The notes under the pieces were generated by a model. The model was not told where the DNA came from. It saw nothing but the letters and a program-made list of their open reading frames with translations, and made no database searches. Of a stretch of 64,000 nucleotides of DNA, positions 59,794 to 64,000 are shown one piece after another (the stretch's first letter is position 1; each line of letters opens with the position of its first letter). The stretch covers positions 21,693-85,692 of the forward strand of contig JAHBYP010000014.1 of assembly GCA_019635875.1 (NCBI GenBank). The letters are read 5' to 3'. Position numbers and translations under genes: made by a program. Origin of the DNA: Alphaproteobacteria bacterium (GTDB taxonomy: Bacteria > Pseudomonadota > Alphaproteobacteria > Reyranellales > Reyranellaceae).

Positions 59794-60658
59794 CGGATCG
59801 TCGCCGCGTCGAGTCGGGCGAGCTTGTCGGGATTGCGCATGACGTAGATGCCGCTGACCTGCCCGGCCTCGTCGTAGGCGAAAGACACGGTCGCCTCGAC
59901 CTGCTCGCCGTCGCGCACGATGAAGCCGCGTCCGCCGTTGATGTCGGCGGGCTCGAGCCGAAGCCGCGACCAGAACCGGCGCAGGACCAGATCGAATACG
60001 CCCATGACGTTGGCCTTGCCGCGCACCACGCGAGCCGCCGCGGCGACCTTGCCGCCGCCGTCGGCGCTGAAGGCGATGTCGTCGGACAGCATGCCGAGCA
60101 GTCTCGACGCATCGCCGCCTCGAAGGCGGCGAGCAGCTCCTCCTGGCGCGCGGGCGGCGTGGCATGCCGGACCTTCGCCTCGTCGAGATGGCCCCTGGCG
60201 CGCGACACCAGCTGGCGGCAGGCCGCCTGGTTCATGTCGAGCGCACGGGCGACGTCGGGATAGTCCATGTCGAAGATCTCGTGCAGCAGATAGGCGGCGC
60301 GCTCCTTGGGCGTCAGCCGCTCGAGCATCAGCAGGAAGGCCGTGGTCAGCGACGCGCCCAGGGCCTCGTCGGCGGGATCGGTGGTCAGCATGTGCATCGG
60401 CTCCGGCAGCCAGGTGCCGACATAGTCGACCCGCGTGCGGTGCGCCGCGCGCAACAGGTCGATGCAGCGCCGGGTGCAGGCCGTCATCAGCCAGGCCGCC
60501 GGATTGGCGATGGCGTCCTGATCGGCGCCGCGCCATTTCAGGAACGTGTCCTGCACCGCGTCCTCGGCGTCGGCGCGCGAGCCGAGGATGCGGTAGGCGA
60601 GCCCCAGCAGCCTGGGGCGCGCCTCCTCGAAGACGGCGATGTCCTCGCGGTCCGCCAT
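59790..60658 (-). pseudogene. ECF41-type sigma factor (SigJ-like), interrupted by a frameshift
   Basis: The minus-strand frame starting MADREDIAVFEEARPRLLGL encodes sigma region 2 (AYRILGSRADAEDAVQDTFL), the ECF41-specific linker motif WLPEP near residue 84, and sigma region 4 (LTPKERAAYLLHEIFDMDYP). Near 60100-60120 the correct frame is lost; the C-terminal SnoaL-like domain resumes in another frame with DASRLLGMLSDDIAFSADGG then GKV, and ends with the diagnostic NPDKLARLD. The break lies at a GGCGATGCG-like duplicated sequence, consistent with a small deletion. Read straight, the first frame continues with unrelated residues to 59597, antisense to the MFS gene. A carboxymuconolactone decarboxylase gene is directly upstream, the usual partner of ECF41. 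Confidence 0.85.
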
Positions 60659-60659
60659 G

Positions 60660-61091
60660 TCAGTGCCTCGATACCTGCATGCGGTTCCAGAAATTGATCA
60701 GGCCCACGTCGGCGGTCAGCACGCCGATCTGGTCCTCGGAGAAGTGCCGGCGCAGCTCGGCCCTGAGCGCCCCCAGGTCGGCACGCGGGTCGAGGCTGGT
60801 GAGCGCCTCGGTCCACGCCAGCGCCGCGCGCTCGCGCGGGCTGAAATCGTGCACGTGGCGCCACACCACGACGCGGTCGAGCCGGTCGTCGCTCTCGCCG
60901 TCCTCGCGCGCCTCCTTCAGGTGCATCTTCACGCAGAAGGCGCAGCCGTTGATCTGCGAGGCGCGCAGGTGCACGAGATGGCGGATCTTGGCCTCGAACG
61001 CGTGCGTGCCCACGACCTGGTGCACGCCCTGCATGGCCTTGAACACGTCGCCGATGTGGTTCTCGTAGGCGACAGCCCTGGTATCGCTCAT
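60660..61091 (-). CDS. Carboxymuconolactone decarboxylase / AhpD-like protein
   Basis: A 143-residue all-helical protein of the CMD family. The redox motif CAFCVKMH (about residues 50-57) has the two cysteines and downstream histidine of the AhpD group, so a peroxidase or disulfide-reductase role is more likely than decarboxylation. A VFKAMQGVHQVV segment precedes it. GGAGG lies upstream of the ATG at 61091. Its stop is one base from the sigma-factor start (TGACATG), so the two are coupled. In ECF41 systems such proteins are the target and neighbour of the sigma factor. Confidence 0.92.
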   Translation of the reverse strand: MSDTRAVAYENHIGDVFKAMQGVHQVVGTHAFEAKIRHLVHLRASQINGCAFCVKMHLKEAREDGESDDRLDRVVVWRHVHDFSPRERAALAWTEALTSLDPRADLGALRAELRRHFSEDQIGVLTADVGLINFWNRMQVSRH

Positions 61092-61140
61092 CATGTCCTC
61101 CATCGACCGGCGCGAATGCCGGTCGTTCGGAGGGATGACG

Positions 61141-61180
61141 ATCCGGCGGCCCGCGGTGTGACGCGGGCCGCCGGATTTTT
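61141..61180. terminator. Strong hairpin with one-sided T-run beside trpS stop
   Basis: A perfect 15-base inverted repeat, ATCCGGCGGCCCGCG (61141-61155) and CGCGGGCCGCCGGAT (61162-61176), with loop GTGTGA. The T-run ATTTTT is on the plus-strand side, next to the trpS stop, although both flanking genes are on the minus strand. It may still stop trpS transcription as a GC-rich hairpin; it is an efficient terminator only for plus-strand transcripts. Confidence 0.6.
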
Positions 61181-62248
61181 CTACGGCCTGAGGAAGCCCA
61201 CCGTGCGGTAGACCTCCCCCAGGATCGGCTCGGCGATGGCGCGGGCGCGCTCGCCGCCGTTGCGCAGCACCGAATCGACGTGGCCGGGATCCTTCATCAG
61301 CCGCTGCATTTCGCCGCCGATCGGCCCCAGCTTGCTGACCGCCAGCTCGGTCAGCGCGTTCTTGAAGGCACTGAACTGCTGGCCGGCGAAGCTGGCGACG
61401 ATGTCGGCCTTCTCGGCGTCGGCCAGGGCGGCGTAGATGCCCAGCAGATTGTCGGCCTCGGGCCGCTTCTCGGCGTCGGCCTCGCTCTCGGGCATCGGCA
61501 GCGGGTCGGTCTTCGCCTTGCGGATCTTCTGGGCGATGGTGTCGGCGTCGTCGGTGAGGTTGATGCGGGAGTAGTCCGACGGGTCGGACTTGCTCATTTT
61601 CTTGGTGCCGTCGCGCAGGCTCATCACGCGCGTCGCCGGGCCCTGGATCAACGGCTCGGTCACCGGGAAGAAGTCCGCCACGCCATAGTCGTTGTTGAAC
61701 TTGATGGCGATGTCGCGGGTGAGCTCGAGATGCTGCTTCTGGTCCTCGCCCACCGGCACGTGCGTGGCCTTGTAGGTGAGGATGTCGGCGGCCATCAGCG
61801 AGGGATAGGCGAACAGGCCCAGCGAGACGTTCTCGCGGTCCTTGCCGGCCTTCTCCTTGAACTGCGTCATGCGGCTCATCCAGCCCATGCGGGCAACGCA
61901 GTTGAACACCCAGGCGAGCTGGGCGTGCGCCGGCACCAGCGACTGGTTGAAGATGATGTGGGTCTTCGCATCGATGCCGGCGGCGAGGAACGCCGAGGCG
62001 ATCTCGCGCGTCTGGTTGGTCAGCTCCTTCGGGTCCTGCCAGACCGTGATGGCGTGCTGGTCGACGACGCAGAAGATGCAGTCGTAGCTCGACTGGAAGC
62101 GCACGAAATTGCGGATCGCGCCGAGGTAGTTGCCGAGGTGCAGGTTGCCGGTGGGCTGCACGCCCGAGAAGATGCGGCCGGCCAGGCCACGGGCGTTGTA
62201 GGGCTTGAGATGCGGATTGGCGGTATTCGCCGCAACGGCGTCGGGCAT
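61181..62248 (-). CDS. trpS: Tryptophanyl-tRNA synthetase
   Basis: Class Ic aminoacyl-tRNA synthetase of 355 residues. The HIGH-type signature is GVQPTGNLHLGNYLGAIRNF near 29-48 (HLGN), and the KMSKS loop is MSLRDGTKKMSKSDPSDYSR near 210-229. Intervening segments such as VDQHAITVWQDPKEL and GLFAYPSLMAADILTY are standard for bacterial TrpS. Its start at 62248 is supported by homology. The upstream plus-strand gene is divergent. Length and motifs indicate a functional enzyme. Confidence 0.98.
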   Translation of the reverse strand: MPDAVAANTANPHLKPYNARGLAGRIFSGVQPTGNLHLGNYLGAIRNFVRFQSSYDCIFCVVDQHAITVWQDPKELTNQTREIASAFLAAGIDAKTHIIFNQSLVPAHAQLAWVFNCVARMGWMSRMTQFKEKAGKDRENVSLGLFAYPSLMAADILTYKATHVPVGEDQKQHLELTRDIAIKFNNDYGVADFFPVTEPLIQGPATRVMSLRDGTKKMSKSDPSDYSRINLTDDADTIAQKIRKAKTDPLPMPESEADAEKRPEADNLLGIYAALADAEKADIVASFAGQQFSAFKNALTELAVSKLGPIGGEMQRLMKDPGHVDSVLRNGGERARAIAEPILGEVYRTVGFLRP

Positions 62249-62402
62249 GGATGTGGACTCCCGTATATCAGTGGGTGGGCCGCCGGGCGGCCCGCACCGC
62301 GCCGTGGAAGGCGTCGGCGGGCGGGGATATGACCCATGCGCCGGGACGAATCAAGCTCCCGGCCGGGAATCCGCTATAAGAGATGGGCCGAGGAGCTGTT
62401 CA

Positions 62403-63368
62403 ATGGCCGAAGAAGAGCACCACCCCATCGAGTTCGACTTTCCCGACATCTCCCGCTGGCGCCGGTCGGCCAGCGGCACCGAGTACGTGCACGTGCTGGA
62501 GAGCGGCGCGCCGGGCCCGGTGGTGATGGTCAATGCGCTGACCCACGGCAACGAGGTGTCCGGCGCCATCGTCGTCGATCAGCTGCTCTCCGCCGGCCTC
62601 AGGCCCCGGCGCGGCAGCCTGATCCTGAGCTTCGCCAACGTTGCGGCCTATGAGAGCTTCAATGCCGAGGCGCCGTTCAAGTCACGCATGCTCGACGAGG
62701 ACTTCAATCGCGTCTGGGGCCGCATCGACGCGCCGCCCAACGGCGAGGATGAAACCCGGGAGTTGATCCGGGCGCGCGCGCTGCTGCCCTTCGTGCAGCG
62801 CGCCGACCTGCTGCTCGACCTGCATTCCATGCACGACGATTGCGTGCCGCTGATGCTCTGCGGGCCGCTCGACAAGGGCGTCGAGCTCGCCCGGCAGGTC
62901 GGCGCGCCGATCGACGTGGTGCGCGATCGCGGTCACGCCGCGGGACGGCGCATGCGCGACTATGGCGGCTTCGGCGATCCTGGAAGCCCGAAGAACGCCC
63001 TGCTGATCGAGACCGGCCAGCACTGGCGCGCCTCGTCGGTGACGGTGGCGAAGGACGTGACCGCCCGCTTTCTGGCCGTGAGCGGCATCGTCGAAGCCGG
63101 CGACCTGCCCGCCGGATGGCGCCAGCCCGACCCGCCGGCGCAGCGCGTGGTGCAGGTGACGCAGGCCGTGGCGACCAGGCGCGGCGAATTCAGGTTCGTG
63201 CGCCGCATGTTCGGCCAGGAGGTGATCGCCAAGGCCGGCACCCTGCTGGGCCACGACGAGGGTGAGCCGGTGCACACGCCCTACGACGATTGCGTGCTGG
63301 TGATGCCGGCCAACCACAAGGTGCGACCGGGCGTGACCATCGTGCGGCTGGGCCGCATCGTGGGGTAG
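62403..63368 (+). CDS. Succinylglutamate desuccinylase/aspartoacylase family protein
   Basis: A 321-residue zinc amidohydrolase of the M14-like AstE/AspA fold. The first metal pair is in NALTHGNEVSG (His and Glu near 48-51), and the third ligand is in LLLDLHSMHDD near residue 140. IETGQHW near 206 contains the catalytic glutamate. A C-terminal beta-rich part (about 250-321) completes the family fold. The GAGGAG site at 62389-62394 fixes the ATG. Arginine-succinyltransferase genes are not adjacent, so the substrate may be another N-acyl amino acid. thpR follows 11 bases downstream. Confidence 0.9.
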   Translation: MAEEEHHPIEFDFPDISRWRRSASGTEYVHVLESGAPGPVVMVNALTHGNEVSGAIVVDQLLSAGLRPRRGSLILSFANVAAYESFNAEAPFKSRMLDEDFNRVWGRIDAPPNGEDETRELIRARALLPFVQRADLLLDLHSMHDDCVPLMLCGPLDKGVELARQVGAPIDVVRDRGHAAGRRMRDYGGFGDPGSPKNALLIETGQHWRASSVTVAKDVTARFLAVSGIVEAGDLPAGWRQPDPPAQRVVQVTQAVATRRGEFRFVRRMFGQEVIAKAGTLLGHDEGEPVHTPYDDCVLVMPANHKVRPGVTIVRLGRIVG

Positions 63369-63378
63369 GAGGCGGCCG

Positions 63379-63924
63379 ATGCCCCGCCTGTTCGTCGCGC
63401 TGCCGATTCCCGACGAGGTCGCCGATGCGCTGAGCGCGCTGCAGGGCGGCGTGCCCGACGCCAACTGGGTGCCGTCGGAGAACTTCCACATCACGCTGGC
63501 CTTCATCGGCGAGGTCGATGGCGGCATGGCCCGGGACATCGACGCAGCGCTGGCGACGATCGACGGGCCGGTGCTCGATGTCGAGCTGGCCGGCGTCGAT
63601 CACTTCGTCGATGGCAGCCAGCCCAAGGCGCTCTACGCCGCCGTGGTGCAGCAGGAGCGACTGACGCGGTTGCGCGAGCGGGTGGTCAACGCGCTGCGCG
63701 GCGAGGGCGTGAAGCTCGACCGCCGCAGGTTCCGTCCGCACGTCACGCTCGCCCGTTTCAACCGCCGCGCCGAGATCGGCCACCACTTGGCGCAGTTCGT
63801 CGCCTCGCACAGCCTGTTCCGCGCCGGTCCGTTCGAGGTCGAGCATTTCCGACTCTATTCCAGCCTCATGCGATCGGAAGGCTCGCTCTACGAAGTCGAG
63901 GCGGAGTATCCGCTGGGCTATTGA
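63379..63924 (+). CDS. thpR: RNA 2',3'-cyclic phosphodiesterase (2'-5' RNA ligase family)
   Basis: A 181-residue 2H phosphoesterase. The two HXTX motifs are NFHITLAFIGE near 35-45 and RPHVTLARF near 120-128. It begins MPRLFVALPIPDEVADAL, the usual ThpR start, and ends with HFRLYSSLMRSEGSLYEVEA. The enzyme opens 2',3'-cyclic phosphates and can ligate tRNA halves in vitro; its biological role remains unclear. It follows the AstE/AspA-type gene by about ten bases and is likely cotranscribed. A family B repeat follows. Confidence 0.94.
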   Translation: MPRLFVALPIPDEVADALSALQGGVPDANWVPSENFHITLAFIGEVDGGMARDIDAALATIDGPVLDVELAGVDHFVDGSQPKALYAAVVQQERLTRLRERVVNALRGEGVKLDRRRFRPHVTLARFNRRAEIGHHLAQFVASHSLFRAGPFEVEHFRLYSSLMRSEGSLYEVEAEYPLGY

Positions 63925-63931
63925 TCTTCGC

Positions 63932-63993
63932 TGTCATCCCGAGCGCAGCGAGGGATCCAGTTGCACCCTGGATCCCTTGCGCTCGGGATGACA
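63932..63993. repeat. Family B palindromic repeat, copy 3
   Basis: TGTCATCCCGAGCGCAGCGA then GGGATCCAG, centre TTGCACC, then CTGGATCCCTTGCGCTCGGG then ATGACA. It lies eight bases after the thpR stop, near the window end. Confidence 0.9.
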
Positions 63994-64000
63994 GCGCGCA

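Noticed and set aside
58591..60165. Minus-strand frame of 524 codons
   Set aside because: Antisense shadow of the MFS gene; highly Arg- and Gly-rich, no family match.

Overview
The window is high-GC DNA with very little non-coding sequence. Gene content and order indicate an alphaproteobacterial chromosome, probably Rhodospirillales or a Reyranella-like lineage; the order-level placement is inference. The markers are the 3' end of dnaN followed by recF and gyrB, hslVU near hisB-hisH, the block rpsT / enoyl-CoA hydratase / mutM / ubiE / ubiB / coaBC / dut, and the block nfu / glucosaminidase / tsaB / rimI / mucR / fur / two acyltransferases / miaB / phoH / ybeY. MucR and Fur-type regulators, TRAP transporters and an orphan ABC substrate-binding protein fit the same group. 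No tRNA, rRNA, CRISPR array, transposase or intact prophage was seen.

Layout. 1-4.1 kb: dnaN (partial), recF, gyrB on the plus strand. 4.3-8.2 kb: an acetyltransferase and a complete TRAP transporter. 8.3-10.7 kb: a small membrane protein facing an XRE/MmyB-type regulator, then a phage-like hypothetical gene that carries an in-frame palindromic repeat. 10.7-13.9 kb: a nitronate monooxygenase-like enzyme, then hslV, hslU and a small gene. 13.9-19.3 kb: orphan ABC binding protein, MFS transporter with a 54-residue partner, secreted alpha/beta hydrolase, hisH and hisB. 20-24.4 kb: rsmB, an SbmA/YddA-type ABC exporter, htpX and an SdhAF4-like gene. 24.4-29.5 kb, minus strand: dnaA, a rhodanese protein, rpsT, enoyl-CoA hydratase, mutM. 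29.6-38.8 kb, plus strand: an EEP-fold protein, ubiE, ubiB, a stand-alone response regulator, a TauD-type dioxygenase, a hydrolase, coaBC, dut, an Rrf2 regulator and an aldo/keto reductase. 38.9-48.8 kb, mostly minus strand: ybeY back to nfu. 49-56.6 kb: stress and sulfur genes, a sugar-acid dehydratase, and a DUF2333 protein. 56.8-63.9 kb: two tandem HSL-family hydrolases, an MFS transporter, an ECF41-type sigma factor broken by a frameshift next to its carboxymuconolactone-decarboxylase partner, trpS, an AstE/AspA-type enzyme and thpR.

Replication. dnaA lies about 24 kb from dnaN-recF-gyrB and on the opposite strand, so the usual dnaA-dnaN-recF-gyrB order is broken. A strikingly AT-rich stretch between nfu and a UspA gene (about 48.86-49.04 kb, 37% GC by hand count) holds a perfect DnaA box, a near-perfect one and a GANTC site. 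It is the best oriC candidate here. A second DnaA-box pair lies upstream of the rhodanese-dnaA genes.

Repeats. At least three families of palindromic intergenic element recur. Family A is about 120-128 bp with CTTCCCCCGGAGGGGGAAG-type arms and has five clear copies. Family B has TGTCATCCCGAGCGCAGCGA arms and three copies. Family C has one copy, lying inside a reading frame. A separate nested palindrome lies upstream of the plsC-like gene. A possible small RNA with three stem-loops and C-rich loops lies between the SdhAF4-like gene and dnaA.
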